Positions 10,309 to 22,139 of a DNA stretch of 64,000 nucleotides are shown piece by piece (position 1 is the first letter of the stretch; every line of letters starts with the position of its first letter). The DNA is from Turnera subulata (lineage: Eukaryota; Streptophyta; Magnoliopsida; Malpighiales; Passifloraceae). The translations under genes were made by a program, and so were the position numbers. The stretch spans positions 43,051-107,050 of the forward strand of contig JAKUCV010002424.1 of assembly GCA_028386065.3 (NCBI GenBank), read 5' to 3'. The notes under the pieces are model-generated. The model was not told the DNA's origin and made no database searches. It saw nothing but the letters and a program-made list of their open reading frames with translations.

Positions 10309-12235
10309 TCAAGCATCAGATATCAGGGCAGTGATAAGAGGTTGGTTAGCATCAGATTTTTGTCCAGAGGAGGAGTCTGAAGATTCAGCCTCAGCAGAAG
10401 TTCCACCATTCTCAGTAACCAACAAATCCAGTTATGCTTTTCCCATCTCCATGAGCTTGGTCATCATGCTCTTGAGTTCAAGCAACTCTTCTTTGACATC
10501 TCTCATCTCCTCTGTAAGAGCCTTAATGCGAGCATCCTTTTAGGAGCTGGGCTTAGTGACATAGAAGACAGCATATTTGTTCCTCTTGATGCGCATTTTG
10601 TTGAGGGTTGCTGTGCAAACAGTATCTCCAAGGACATGACGATGCCCATTGGTGGGTGTGACACCAAAGTGCTGAGCAATCAAGGTAATCTGATTTCCAT
10701 AGGGCCGAGGAAATGTGTGAAGAAGATAATTAAAGATATTGAAGCTGTAATCCATATTGCTATCAGTCAGCAGACATCCCAATAGCCACTGATCGTAGAA
10801 CTTGAGCAGAATCTGATGTCCATGTCGTGGGGTGAGAACTCAGATGATAAAGTACATGAGGATTCGATGTTCAGCAGATAGATCTGTATAATCATCCTTT
10901 TTTCTTGACTAACCAAACAACAAATTTCTCTATTCTGATGCACTTGGGCTGTTTAGGATAGTTATGGGCTTACCAGATGTGGTATTGTAGTACCGAACAG
11001 ATCCCTTCCTCAAGTAAGTAAGTTCCTGATCAGTTTGGCATCAACAAAAACATTCTGGCCACAAATTGAACTATGAATTCCAACAACCAGTCCATTATCA
11101 TCACGCTTGGGAATCATGTTGGAATGAAGGTCTTGAACAAGAGACTCATAGGCTTGTACCTGAATAGTGGTTAGAAAGGTGAGTTGAGCTCTCTCCATAA
11201 TTTTCTCAATCCCAGAACGCGTCAGATCATCAAAATGCACAGTACAGGGCTTGAGAAAAGTTAATTTTCTTCCAATAAATCCAGTAGCGTCTTGATTGTC
11301 ATCAAGCTCCGGTTTTTTGTGCTTTCTGGATGTATACATCTTTCTAGTCTTGCTAAGAAGATGAACTGATGCTTCTCCCTCATTCATCCCTTCCTCTTCA
11401 TCAGGACTCTCTTCCACGGGTTCCTCCTCATGGACGGAAGGAGTCTCACCAGATACTCCTTCGGGGGTGATGTCTGGCACAAACTCTTCTTCACCATCAT
11501 TGTCCGAGTCTGGAACATCAAGCATCATCTTTTCTTTTCCCTTTCATGAAGGTAGTGTTCGGAGGCGCTGGATAATGGTGCTTTCCCTGAGAGCACGCTT
11601 TGGCATCGCAGATGCCAAAATCTTCTGAGGTCGAGAAGCCTTCTTTGGTTGGCTAGTGGTAGTTTTGGCTTTCTTTGCAGGGTATTTTTGTGCAAGAGGA
11701 GTTTCATCATCACTGTGAGTCTTCTCATAGGAATTTTTGGGATCGGCGGTTTGATTTTCAGGAGGTGAATTTTGGGAGGCATCGACAGGTTTTGGCTCAA
11801 TAAGTGTGGGTTAGTTTTGGACAAGCTCACTGACTTTGGCTTGCCTTTCAAGGTCAAGCTCTTTCACAAAATGGTCAATTAAGGGCTCTCCTCTTTAGAG
11901 CAAAAAAATTTGTTTGCTCAATAGGGTCTGTGATATGTGGAGGAATGCGGATTTGAGTCATGAATTGGTCTGCAGAGGCGGTAATGTTGTCAAGAGCTTT
12001 TAAGGCTTCTTGGTCAGAGATCTGGTCAGGTGGATTTTGTTGAGTGGAGGCCATCTTTGGAGAGGTTTGTTTGCGTTTCTTAGGTGGTTTGGGTAGTGTG
12101 GCTTGAGGTCTGTCTGAGGGAGTTGATGGAGGAGGGTTTTGTCTGGTGATTCGGGTGGTGGAGGTTTTCGGCTTGAGCAGGAGATGGAGCTGTAGGTATC
12201 TCGGAGGGTTTTTGAAGTGATTTAGATCTTCCCAT
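10309..12235 (-). pseudogene. Sirevirus-type extra ORF downstream of pol (env-like position), broken
   Basis: The start is the ATG at 12235 (M-G-R-S-K-S). The N-terminal part is Pro/Ser/Thr/Lys-rich and low in order. An acidic stretch follows (11528-11390), then a globular part (about 11300-10540) resembling the plant Transposase_32-like/plant-mobile families by its F-D-D-L and A-Y-E-S-L-V-Q-D-L pattern. The C-terminus (10540-10430) is predicted coiled coil with heptad leucines. Several frames are used and stops occur at 10540-10542 and near 10434. In SIRE elements this slot holds an ORF sometimes called env-like; I see no signal peptide or clear membrane segment, so an envelope role is not supported. 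The domain match is from memory of family patterns. Confidence 0.6.
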
Positions 12236-12771
12236 TTTTGATAACTGATGACTTTAATGAGTGGGAGAAAAGATAGAAATTATGGCGAGTGTTTAGGTTG
12301 TGAGGAAGTTTGAAAGAGGTAAGGGCTTTAAGTAGTGGATTCGGGTGGATCAACTAACCACCGAGTAATGAAGGAAGGTTTAATAGGGAGTAGTGCATAA
12401 CGCTTGTATCCAACGAATAATAGCCACCCTTTTCAGACATATCTCACTGCAACCAAGAAATCTACTGTAGCCGGATTTTCAGTCCACTTGCCTTGTTAGA
12501 TGGCGTGCTCAACTTTCCATAGATATCCTTTCACAATGTTTCTAATCATACCAAAATGTCCAGATTCCTTCCTCTTTCCTTTCACCCGTGATAACTCTAC
12601 CGCTAGCCCTTGGATTTTGGATCATCATAGCTCGATATTTCTAGGGTTAAGTGTATGATTTTGAATGATTTAGCATATAGAAGAGGAGAGATAGTACCTA
12701 GAAACTTCTGAATTTTTAGGGAGTATTGCACATACCAAGTTCAAACCGAATCTTTGCAAATTGCTCCTCTT
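12236..12771 (-). other. Spacer between pol and the extra ORF of element S
   Basis: About 535 bases with no conserved coding frame. Short similarity to the corresponding spacer of element D near 45250-45290 (both contain a TATTGCA...CCAAG block) supports a shared layout. Confidence 0.5.
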
Positions 12772-14525
12772 TTAGAGGCTTTGTGAATATATCTGCAAGC
12801 TGCCTCTCGGTTGTGACAAATCAAGTGTTATATCTTTCTTAAGCACATGATCCCTAATTAAATGATGCCTAATTTCTTTATGTTTAGTTCTTGAGTGTTG
12901 AATAGGGTTCTTAGTTAAATTTATAGCACTAGAGCTATCACATAAAATAGGTATAGCTTGAAACTTTAAACCATAGTCAAGTAGGGTTTGTTTCATCCAA
13001 AGAGGTTGTGCACAACATGATCCTGCAGCTACATACTCAGCTTCAGTTATTAATGTAGCAACGGAATTTTGTTTTTTACTAGACCAAGAGACTAATGAAC
13101 TTCCTAAAAATTTACATGTTCCACTAGTATTTTTCCTATCAAGCATGCATCCAGCAAAATCAGCATTAGAGTATCCAATTAAATTAAACGATTCAACCTT
13201 GGGATACCAAAGACCTAAAGAGGATGTTCCATTTAGGTACTTAAAAATTCTTTTAATAGCCCTCAAATGAGATTCTTTAGGACATGCTTGAAAGCGAGCA
13301 TACAAGCACACACTAAACATAATATCAGGTCTAGATGCAATAAGATAGAGGAGACTTCCAATCATACCTCTATATTTCTTAATTTCCACATCTTTTTCGG
13401 ATTCATCTTTATCAAGCTTGGTTGTTGTGCTCATAGGAGTTGGGCTCACTTTGGCATCTGTTATACCAGACCGTTTAAGAAGCTCCTTTGTATACTTGGT
13501 TTGGCCAATGAAGATGCCATCATCATATTGTTTGATATGGAATCCAAGAAAGAAGTTTAATTCCCCCATCATGCTCATCACAAATTCACTATGCATTAGT
13601 TTCTCAAAATCTTGACATAAAGCATCATTAGTAGAACCAAACAATATATCATCAACATAAATTTGCACAATTATTAGATCATTCTTTTGATTCTTCACAA
13701 AGAGTGTGGTTACCTCTAGTGAAGTTTTGTGAGAGAAGAAATGAACTTAACCTGTCATACCATACCCTTGGAGCTTGCTAGAGACCATATAATGCTTTCT
13801 AGAGCTTGTATACATGCCTAGGATGTTCATAGTCTTCAAAGCCGGGAGGTTGTTCAACGCACACCTCTTCCATAAAGACCCCATTTAGGAACACACTCTT
13901 CACATCCATTTGATAGAGTTTGAAGGAATTATAGGATGCAAAAGCAAGTACCATCCGAATGGACTCAAGGCGAGCTACGGGGGCAAAGGTCTCATCAAAA
14001 TCAATTCCTTCTTCTTGATTGTAGCCTTGTGCCACAAGCCTTGCCTTGTGCCACAAGCCTTGCCTTGTTTCTTGTCACATTTCCAGCCTCATCCAATTTG
14101 TTCCTAAATGTCCATTTAGTTCCAGTTATTGGATAATTGGTGGGTCTAGGAACTAATTCCCAAACATCACTTTTCTCAAATTGATTGAGTTCTTCTTGCA
14201 TAGCCATCACCCAATTCTCATCATTAATAGCATCATTGATATTTTTGGGCTCGATTTGTGATAGAAAAGCCTGATGGGAATTTAGATTGTGCAAGGAGGA
14301 TCTTGTGGTTACTCCCTTAGATGGATCACCAATAATATCACTAGTTGAAAGCCCTTTTGGCACCCTCAGTGCCGAAGTGGCATGAGTACCAGATTGTGTA
14401 GATTGTGAGTGGGCTTCATTTTGAGTCACATTAGCAATTGGCAATTCCACTTCCTTTTCAATCTCAGCAGATTTTTCACCCACTTCAACAAGGATATCTC
14501 CCGATTGTTGATTCTGGCTAACCAC
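12772..14525 (-). pseudogene. pol: Copia reverse transcriptase and RNase H of element S
   Basis: RT begins around 14300 (W-V-M-A-M-Q-E-E-L, then T-G-T-K-W, A-R-L-V-A-Q-G). It continues through the D-E-T-F-A-P-V-A-R block, D-V-K-S-V-F-L-N-G and the catalytic Y-V-D-D (near 13650). RNase H follows, with Y-S-N-A-D-F-A-G, A-E-Y-V-A-A and the terminal H-K-E-I-R-H-H. The family has Y-S-D-A-D, so one acidic residue is now Asn (GAT to AAT). The longest open piece is 308 codons (13698-12772). A 19-bp tandem duplication at 14025-14062 and another shift near 13700-13800 break the frame. It would copy element RNA into DNA in particles. Confidence 0.9.
14025..14062. repeat. 19-bp tandem duplication inside the RT gene
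   Basis: The unit CCTTGTGCCACAAGCCTTG is present twice in a row. Since 19 is not a multiple of 3 it shifts the RT frame right after the A-R-L-V-A-Q-G motif. Confidence 0.9.
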
Positions 14526-15864
14526 ATTCTCAGCATCAACACCATTGTTAGTTTGCTCAAATTCATCAAATACAACGTGTATTGATTCCTCAACAATAAG
14601 AGTTCTTTTATTGTAGACCCTATATCCTTTACTCCTAGTTGAGTATCCAAGAAATACACCATCATCAGATTTTGCATCAAACTTTCCTAACGAGTCCTTG
14701 GTATTTAGTATAAAGAACTTTGACCCAAAAATTTTAAAGTAGCTTATGTTTGTTTTCTATCATGCCAAAGCTTATATGGTGTTTTCTCAAGTTGTGACCT
14801 AATTGTTACACGATTCAGTATGTAGCAAGCAGTGTTTACTGCTTCAGCCCAAAAGTAAGTTGCCAAAGAATGTTCATTTAACATTGTCCTAGTCATTTCT
14901 TACAGAGTTCTGTTCTTCCTCTCTACTACCCCATTTTGTTGGGGAGTTCTAGGAGCCGAGAATGTATGCTCAATGCCATGTTCATCACAAAAATAACTAA
15001 AGATATGGTTATCAAATTCACCACCATGATCCCTCTAAATCTTGGTTAGTTTATTACCTTTTTCATTTTGGAGTTTTCTTATTAAAGAAGCAAATTCATA
15101 AAGTGCATGGTCCTTTTGTGAGAGAAAGATGACCCAAGTGAAACGAGTGTAGTCATCAATAATAACAAAAGTATAACACTTACCTCCAAGACTTACCACT
15201 TTAATAGGTCCAAAGAGATCAAGGTGATGAAACGAGTGTAGTCATCAACAATAACAAAAGTATAGCACTTACCTCCAAGACTTACCACTTTAATAGGTCC
15301 AAAGAGATCAAGGTGTAGTAGCTCAAGTGGTTTAGTAGTAGAGATGCACTTTTTAGGTTTGAAGGAGGTTTTAAATTGTTTTCCAATTTGGCACGAATGA
15401 CATACCTTCTCCTTTTCAAACTTTAGCATAGGTAGTCCCCTCACAAGTTCCTTCATTTGAAGATTTGCAATAAGCTCATGATGTGCATGCCCCAATCATC
15501 TATGCCAAAGTTCTGGTGTCTCTGTTTTAACATTAAGACACTTGGTTTCCAGATCTGTAACATCAACCATATTAATGGAGGACAAGTTTCCTTGTCTTTT
15601 TGTAACAAACAAAGTTTGATTATCATCATTGCTAGTTACCAAGCATTTGTTAGATTCAAAAATGACTTTGCATCCACGGTCACACAGCTGAATTATGCTA
15701 AGTAAATTGAATTTTAGATTTTGAACTAACAACACATGTTCAATGGTTGGATCCTTACCGACATTTCCTATACCAAGTACCTTTCCTTTCGATTTGTCAC
15801 CAAACGTAACAGAGCCTTTATTTCTCGGATTCAGGGATGAGAACTTGGACATATCACCTGTCAT
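14526..15864 (-). pseudogene. pol: Copia protease remnant, pre-integrase and integrase of element S
   Basis: At 15864-15496 lie the distal protease and linker (V-T-F-G-D, L-L-S-I-I-Q-L-C-D) and the start of the pre-integrase domain ending in E-L-W-H-R. The zinc-binding H-H-C-C domain follows (H-A-H-H-E-L-I, then C-H-S-C near 15400). The integrase core starts with L-D-L-F-G-P near 15320. An 86-bp tandem duplication (15141-15315) shifts the frame just after it. The second Asp (D-H-G-G-E-F, near 15030) and the Glu (V-V-E-R-K-N, near 14940) are still visible, but flanked by stops: TAG before the D-H-G-G block and a CAA-type codon turned TAA after R-T-L. Confidence 0.85.
15141..15315. repeat. 86-bp tandem duplication (89-bp period) inside integrase
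   Basis: Copies at 15141-15226 and 15230-15315 differ at only a couple of bases, with ATG between. The 89-base offset breaks the integrase frame. Near-identity suggests the duplication is younger than most of the decay in S. Confidence 0.92.
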
Positions 15865-15953
15865 ATGTCTTGAGAACCCACTATCAAGTACCCACTCATC
15901 CCAATTGACCTGTTACAATGTCAAGTTTCAAGTACAAAGACATGCTTGGGTCC

Positions 15954-17529
15954 TTACAAATTAGTTTTGGTACCTTTGGGTACACATATGAATTTTATAG
16001 GACAATGCTTCTTCCTAAAAATATAATTTTTTATCTTTTGTCCATTTCTCTTACAATAATAGAAAGTGATATGATGATTAGATGCGGGACTAATAAAATT
16101 AGTTTCATGATGCTTTTTAGTCCCCCAAACTCTTGAAAAAGATTTCGGTCTTTCTTGTTTTTCAAACACATGATGTGTAGCTCCTAGTCCAACTTTTTGT
16201 AATGTATGCCTTTGTTGACTTAGAATCATATCTGGACCTTTACTACCATGATCAAACTTTTCGAGCATACTTTTCAGAGATTCCACAGTCTTTTTCAGAT
16301 TTGCATTTTCATGTGCAAGGTTTGTATTTTCTTCTTCACATGTATCAAGTTTTTGCTCAAGAATCTTTTGTGACTTAGCAAGAGTTTCTCTATCCGCTTT
16401 GGCGTTTTTAAAGCCATTGTTGCATAGAGTCAGATTTTTAGCCATTTCCCTATTTTTTATCATACACTCTTTCTTTTCAGATTCTAATGATTCTACCTTC
16501 CTTTTTAATGCTTTGTTTGCCTTAGCCATAGCTTTAAAGCTTTCATATAACTCATCATATGCATCATGTAATTTATCAAAAGAAAAACTAGAAGAGTTAG
16601 AATGGTTTACCTCTTTTTCTTCTTGTACCATAAGGCAAAGATTTGCCAATTCCTCTTCATCCGATTCATCTTCTGAATCAAGATCATCCCATGTGGCCAT
16701 TTCCCTCTTTCCTTTGTTTTTGAAAGTGACAAACTTGGATTTCTGCATATTGGGACATTCGGCCTTGATGTGCCTGGGTTGATTATAACCGTAGCACAAA
16801 GGTTGCTCTTTCTTTGATTCATCAATTTTTACTCTTCTAAATTTTCTTCCCTTCAGATTTTTCTTTTTCAGAAACTTGACGAATCTTTTTGTAATTAGAG
16901 CAACATCCGGATCGCTTTTAGAGTCACTCTCATGTGAAGACTTGAGAGCCAAATCCTTCTTTTTCTTTGGTTTCTCTTCAAATTTTGACCCATGAACTAT
17001 GAGGCTCCCCATTAGATCATTGTAAGTGAGAGTGTTCATGTCCTTGGCTTTCTCAATTGCAGTAACCTTAGGTTCCCATTCAGAGGAAGAGATCAAAGAA
17101 TTTTTGTTACCTTCTCTTTGTTTGTGGTGGTCTTACGGAGACAAGCCAAGTTATTACACAAGATGGTGAACCTTATGTCAAGTTCCTGTATTGTTTCATC
17201 AGGCAACATTTGGAACAGCTCAAACTCTCTCATCAGCCGATGCATCTTTGATTCTTTGACTTGGTTGGTTCCTTCATGTGCAATGCATAGAGTGCTCCAA
17301 ATTTCATGTGCTGATTCAGATGATCTAACTCTTTCGAATTTGGCTTGACTGATGCCACAAAGGAGAGCATTCTTTGCTTGGGCATCAAGCTTTTCTTTCT
17401 TCATTTCACAACTTCCCACATCTCGAGATCCTTTCCTTCAAGAAAAGTCTTCATGTGAAACTTCTAATGATCAAAGTTAAGACCATTAAAGAAGGGTGCA
17501 TTGTTGATGTTGTTGCCCTCAAATGCCAT
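15954..17529 (-). pseudogene. gag: Sirevirus-like Gag of element S
   Basis: The start is the ATG at 17529 (M-A-F-E-G), the same opening as Gag of D. The N-terminal UBN2-type capsid domain includes E-I-W-S-T-L, L-M-R-E-F-E-L-F and I-Q-E-L-D-I-R-F (17419-17093). The 380-codon frame 17096-15954 carries a zinc knuckle C-Y-G-Y-N-Q-P-R-H-I-K-A-E-C in which the second Cys is Tyr and the usual Gly before His is Arg, both explained by G-to-A changes. A long heptad-rich coiled coil (about 16600-16250) follows. An in-frame stop near 17470 and shifts separate the pieces. Gag would form the particle and bind RNA. Confidence 0.88.
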
Positions 17530-17567
17530 GATCTTTTCTCCCAACTGTTGGCCAAAAGTTGCTAAGA

Positions 17568-17569
<2 letters not shown>

Positions 17570-17642
<73 letters not shown>
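17570..17642. other. 73-base poly-G run inside the S LTR
   Basis: An uninterrupted G run. In D the same LTR position holds only a short G run of about six bases before TTGAATTAGC, so this is either a real homopolymer expansion or, more likely, a sequencing/assembly artefact. The poly-glycine reading frame across it is not a gene. Confidence 0.8.
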
Positions 17643-17643
<1 letters not shown>

Positions 17644-17807
17644 GGTGGGTTGGGTGTGGGTGGTGTGAATTAGCTTTTCGGATAAAAACCTACTTTGGCG
17701 TCACTAATGCCAAAACGTGTTTGTATCAGAATTTTTCTGCTTAAGAACCCTAAATGCTAAACTAGTTAGAAATCAAGGAGAAAGGGTTAGAGATAATTTG
17801 ACACACG

Positions 17808-17815
17808 ATTTATAG
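17808..17815 (-). promoter_or_regulatory. TATA box of the S 5' LTR
   Basis: CTATAAAT on the minus strand, inside a segment conserved with both LTRs of D. It would drive genomic RNA of S leftwards. Confidence 0.55.
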
Positions 17816-18551
17816 TGGTTCGCCACACAGGACTACCTCCACTACTCAAGGAACCCCCTTGAGATTTTCTAACTCTCACTATTATGGCTTTTACGGGTTC
17901 AACCAAAAACTTTAGAACAACTTAAACCTAAACACTCACCACAAAGCTTACCCTAGCTTGATTTTACACAATCACTGTAAACACAAAAACTATCACTAAG
18001 GACAATTGGCTTTGCTTTCCAAAGATAGCCTTACAAGATATACGCACTCATAAGACTTTTTCCCACACTTTAGCTTCTTTTGAGAATTGTTGTAGATGGC
18101 TAACTCTTTTGCTTAAACTCAGGATTTCAATATGCATCTCTAAAGTTCTTCTTGGTATCATCAGCCTTTTTTAGAGACACAATGGGATAGGCCTTTCCAA
18201 GAAATTCAAACCGTTGTGTGTCACTCTCAGCAGACAACTGTTTCGTTTTGACTGGGACCAGAGTGGCAACGTTCAAATCTCCCTGTGGTCGCTTTCACGC
18301 TTTTGTCTGAATCATGCCATTCATCTGACAGTTCTGCCCATGTTTAGCCAAGTCCTAGGTTGGACCCAAAAGAATGATTCCATCTTGTTTAGGAATCCGT
18401 TGTGATGTCTTTAATCAGGATAGTCAAGCTACAAAGTTTGTAGAGTCCTAGGATTGCTTGACTTAGAGAGATTGAGTTGTAAAGGTATTAGTAGTTTAAA
18501 ATAATTTGGTGATAGTGACATTTCATGTCCACTAACCACACTCTCCAATCC

Positions 18552-18556
18552 CACTT
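18552..18556. repeat. Target-site duplication of element A, left copy (CACTT)
   Basis: CACTT precedes A and CACTC follows it at 23742-23746. The uninterrupted 3' LTR of S has a single CACTT at this point, near 9620, which confirms the duplication with one later mutation. Confidence 0.85.
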
Positions 18557-19505
18557 CGATGTAAGTCACCTAGGCGAATTTGGAAACTTGAAGAATGATG
18601 CACACTAAGGCGACCACGGAGGATGCAATGGTGTCAAGCATGGAATTTGGATGTATTCTAACAAGTTCAAAGTTCACCATCACAAGTTCACTTTCAAGAT
18701 CAAGTCTAAAAAAATCATACTCACAAGAAATTCAAGAAGAGATGAAAAACAGGCTTAGAAAAGAGACAAAGGAGAAGGTCAACATGTCTACTATCCATGG
18801 GAGAAGGCTAGTCAACTGTGGAGCACTTGTGGGCTCAAATCGACATACTCTATTTTTATTATTAATTTTAGACGAATTTTTATTAATTATGGTCCATAAT
18901 TTTCGGCTTGGGTTTTATCTTTATTATTTGGGTTATAATTGTGGGCTTTAGTTTATTAGTTAGGTTTTTATTGTAAGAGTCTTAATTAGTGTTCAACACA
19001 TGTGGGCTCAATTAAATCCTCGTCTATTTGGGTAGTCTAAAAGTTGACACCTAAAAATACTGTCTATTTGGGTTGTCTATTTTTAGGTCGGCACCTAAAA
19101 ATTTTGGACAAAGTCAAAATCCAATTTGACTTGGATTAGGGGTTTGGAGCCCACTCTAGGGTTAGGGATTAGTATAAATAAGACATTTTTCTTTATGTTT
19201 GAGGACATGGCGAATTTGATAATAAAAGTTTGAAGTTTTCTTACCTTGGTTATTTGCAAGTTAGAATTGATTTCTTCTTGTTTATTTGAGGGATTGTGTT
19301 TACTTATCATGTGATTTATTTGCTTATGGTGTAATCAAGATTCCTAGCTTTTATTACTCTATTGTTGCTTAACAACTTTACTTTGTTTTGAGGTGATAAA
19401 GGTATTTGCTGAAGCCCTAATTTGGTTGAATTGGTTGCTGATCTTGGAGACATTGATTGATTTGGAGGTGCTATCTAGCTTTGTTCTGGTAGTGTTGCCG
19501 TATCA
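18557..19505 (+). repeat. 5' LTR of element A (949 bp)
   Basis: Runs from CGATGTAAGTCACC to GCCGTATCA. It matches 22756-23741 but lacks one internal copy of a repeat of about 40 bp around CTGTCTATTTGGGTTGTC. A TATAAATA lies at 19173-19180, about 20 bases after a TAGGGTTAGGG telomere-like motif. Confidence 0.9.
19173..19180 (+). promoter_or_regulatory. TATA box of element A 5' LTR
   Basis: TATAAATA, conserved in position in the 3' LTR (about 23409-23416) and in both LTRs of B. Confidence 0.65.
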
Positions 19506-19507
19506 TC

Positions 19508-19521
19508 TTGGTAGCGGAGCC
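19508..19521 (+). other. Primer-binding site of element A
   Basis: TTGGTAGCGGAGC, two bases after the LTR end. It differs at two positions from the standard initiator-Met site TGGTATCAGAGC and equals the motif in B and C and, over eleven bases, in D. Confidence 0.75.
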
Positions 19522-20303
19522 TAGGTATCAATTTCAACTGCGTATCCCTTTACTTTCTGCAATTTAGTTTTCTGTTCCTTGTGATTTTAGTGTTGCCGAA
19601 ATTATATATAAAAAAAAAATTCGATTTTTGTTTTCTTTTATTATTGTTCTAGTCGATTTCAACTATCATAATATATATATAAAAAAAAGAAGCTGCTGCG
19701 ATTGTTGTTGTTTGTCGATTTGGAAGAAAAGAAAAGAAAAGTGTTACAATTGTTGTGTTGTTGGTGTAATCGACTTGGTGGCAGGAAATTTGATAAAAAC
19801 AAAAAGTGAAATCGACTTACCTTTGTTGGTTGGAGAATTCGGCAAAAGTTGATTGAATTGCAAGAATTTGCTTGATTGGGATACTTTCTGTGGGTTGTTA
19901 GGGTATCTAGTTGGGTAACTTTCTTTGATTCTGCTTATTTATTAAGTTTTTTCTTTCAGCTTTTCTAATTGAGCAATCTCTGTCTCTTATTGTTCAATTT
20001 CTGCAAAAATCCTCACATACAAATTTCTTGTTCTTTGTGTGTGACTATCTTTTCTTTCAAGAGTTAAATTTTACCTCTAGAGTTGAATTGTCTAATTTCT
20101 TGATAGAAAATCTTTGACTTTTTCATGAAATGTTGCAGGTTTTTTTATTATTTGATAAGATTTATTGTTCCCAAAGAATAAACAAAGTGAGAATTCAAGA
20201 GAGGTAAAAGGCAAGTGTTACATCAAATTGCCACGAGAGCCAAACACGAGAGATACACGTGAGGAGCTTTTATTACTAACAAGTTTCTTATAGGTATTAT
20301 ATC
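19522..20303 (+). other. Leader of element A
   Basis: About 780 bases between primer site and gag, T-rich with no conserved frame. It resembles the leader of B, ending with a shared block (GAGGTAAAAGGC ... ACTAACAAGTTT ... AGGTATTA) just before the ATG. The YAG before GTATTA could be a splice acceptor, but no donor was identified. Confidence 0.6.
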
Positions 20304-21640
20304 ATGGTTGGATCAGGCAGAAGCAATACTGGTGAGGAGACGCACACATCTATGGAGGTTTTGGAGAGGTTCTTTAAGCAAATAGATGCTCGTTTTGCTG
20401 AGAGGAAATAGAAGTTGAGCGCTAGAATGGATCAACAAGCACAATCCATTCAAGAGCTTTCTACTGCAAGGGTGGCGCCAACAGAGGAAGCACCCGTTGA
20501 CCAACCCCCACGCAATCAACAAGCTAGGTAGGAGCCCTGAGATGTTGATGATGATGCTGAGGACGATAACCGCCCTACTGCTGCAAGAGTGCGCCATCTT
20601 CGAGCATGAGAGGGATGACCGAAGAGATCGTGGAGATAATGATCTTATGAGCATCAAGCTTAAAATTCCTTCTTTCCAAGGAAAGGAAGATCCTGAAGTC
20701 TATCTCGAATGGGAGGAGAGAGTGGAACTAATCTTTGCTTGCCACAATTATTCTGAAGAAAAGAAGCTACGGTTAGCTGTGGTTGAGTTTACTGATTATG
20801 CTTTGGTTTGGTGGGACAGAGTTGAAGGTGACAGGTTGCGCCTTGGGGAGGATCCTATTGATAGTTGGTTGGAGTTGAAGAGGATCCTAAGGAATAGGTT
20901 TGTTCCTCGATCATACTATAGGGAGTTGCATCAGTGGCTCAAGGCATTGCGCCAGTGATCTAGGAGCATTGAAGAGTATTACAAGGAGATGAAGAAGATA
21001 ATGATTCGAGGAAACATTGATGAGGATAGAGAGACCACTATGGCGAGATTCCTTGCTGGAATGAACAGGGAAGTTGCTCACCTTGTTGATTTGGAAAATT
21101 CCTTAGATATGGAGGAGATGTTGTCAACTGCCATCAAAATAGAGAAGCAATTGAAGAAAAAAGTACCGAGGAGTTCTTATTCTTATTCATCCAATTGGAA
21201 TTCAAGGTGGACCGTAAGGGATGGGAGGCAGCAAGAGAAGCCAAGAAAGGAGAAAGCTAGGTTTGTCGATTTCAAGACACCCCCTACTACATCCAAGACG
21301 AGTTCCTCTACATCCTACAAGCCAAACTCTACTACCCCTACAAGGCAAATCAAGTGCTTCAAGTGTTTAGGACTTGGACATATTGCATCTCAATGTCCAA
21401 ACAAGAGGGTGATAATTGCTCAAGGTGGAGAGTTCTTTTCTATTGATGAGGCGGAGGAAGAAGACGACCCTGCTCTACATGATATGCCCGAGTTGGAGGA
21501 TGTTGGTGCTGAATCCAATGTAGAGGCTGAAGACAGCTTTCGGGGAAGAGAACTATTTGTCACGAGGAGAGTTTTTAATGCTCAAGCAAACAAGAAGAGA
21601 TCGAGCAAAGAGAGAATATTTTCCATACTAGGTGTTTGGT
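20304..21640 (+). pseudogene. gag: Gypsy Gag of element A
   Basis: The start is the ATG at 20304 (M-V-G-S-G-R). The capsid domain (about 20650-21150) has I-P-S-F-Q-G-K-E-D-P-E-V-Y-L-E-W, W-W-D-R-V, R-F-V-P-R-S-Y-Y-R-E-L and A-R-F-L-A-G-M-N-R. The CCHC knuckle is C-F-K-C-L-G-L-G-H-I-A-S-Q-C (near 21354), intact. The style is that of Reina/CRM chromovirus-type gypsy. Stops at about 20409 (TAG) and 20956-20958 (TGA where relatives have Gly), a frameshift near 20527 and a one-base shift near 21612 break it. Confidence 0.87.
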
Positions 21641-22139
21641 TAATGACAAGGTTTGTAGCTTGATCATTGATGGAGGGAGCTGCACTAATGTAGTGAGCTC
21701 TATGTTGGTGGAACGCATGGGGATGGAATTGCAAAGACATCCTAAACCCTACAAGCTACAATGGCTGAATGACATGGGAGAAGTTAAAGTGAACAAGCAG
21801 GTTCTTCTTTCCTCTTCTATTGGAAAATATTCTGATTTGATTTTATGTGATGTTGTATTTATGCAGACAAGTCATATCTTGCTAGGGAAACCATTGCAAT
21901 ATGATAGGAGAGTTGTGCATGATGGATTCAAAAATAGGTACTCTTTCACCATGGGAGATAGGAAGGTGTTACTTGCTCCATTAACTCCACAAGAAGTGTA
22001 TCATGATCAAATGCATATGAAGAGGAGTGTGGAGGAATGGCAAAAGAAGAAGGATGTCGAATTGGCTTCCAATGGTGAGAAAGAGAGGAAGGCTGAGAGC
22101 CTTGCAAAAGGAAAGGAGAGTTCAAAACAAAATAAATGA
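21612..22139 (+). pseudogene. Retropepsin-like protease of element A
   Basis: After the frameshift, N-I-F-H-T-R-C leads into the active site I-I-D-G-G-S-C-T-N-V-V, the D-G-G form common in this gypsy group. It continues with I-L-L-G-K-P-L-Q-Y-D and N-R-Y-S-F. A charged Lys/Glu linker ends at the stop at 22137-22139. In complete relatives RT follows this linker; here it does not. Confidence 0.85.

Larger units (their letters stand above)
17546..18556 (-). repeat. 5' LTR of element S, first (U5-side) part
   Basis: Begins TGTTGGCC on the plus strand, as in D, and is broken at 18556 by insertion of A; it resumes at 23747. The adjoining primer site is damaged: where D has about 40 bases carrying TTGGTAGCGGAG, S keeps only GTTGG before the leader. 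A TATA-like CTATAAATC lies on the minus strand at 17808-17815, within a block (ACCACTATAAAT) also present in D. Confidence 0.85.

Noticed and set aside
10309..12235. Viral-type envelope protein in S
   Set aside because: No signal peptide, cleavage site or clear membrane segment; only the position matches so-called env-like ORFs.
17559..17744. Poly-glycine reading frame across the G run
   Set aside because: It exists only because of the 73-base G run, which is probably an artefact inside an LTR.
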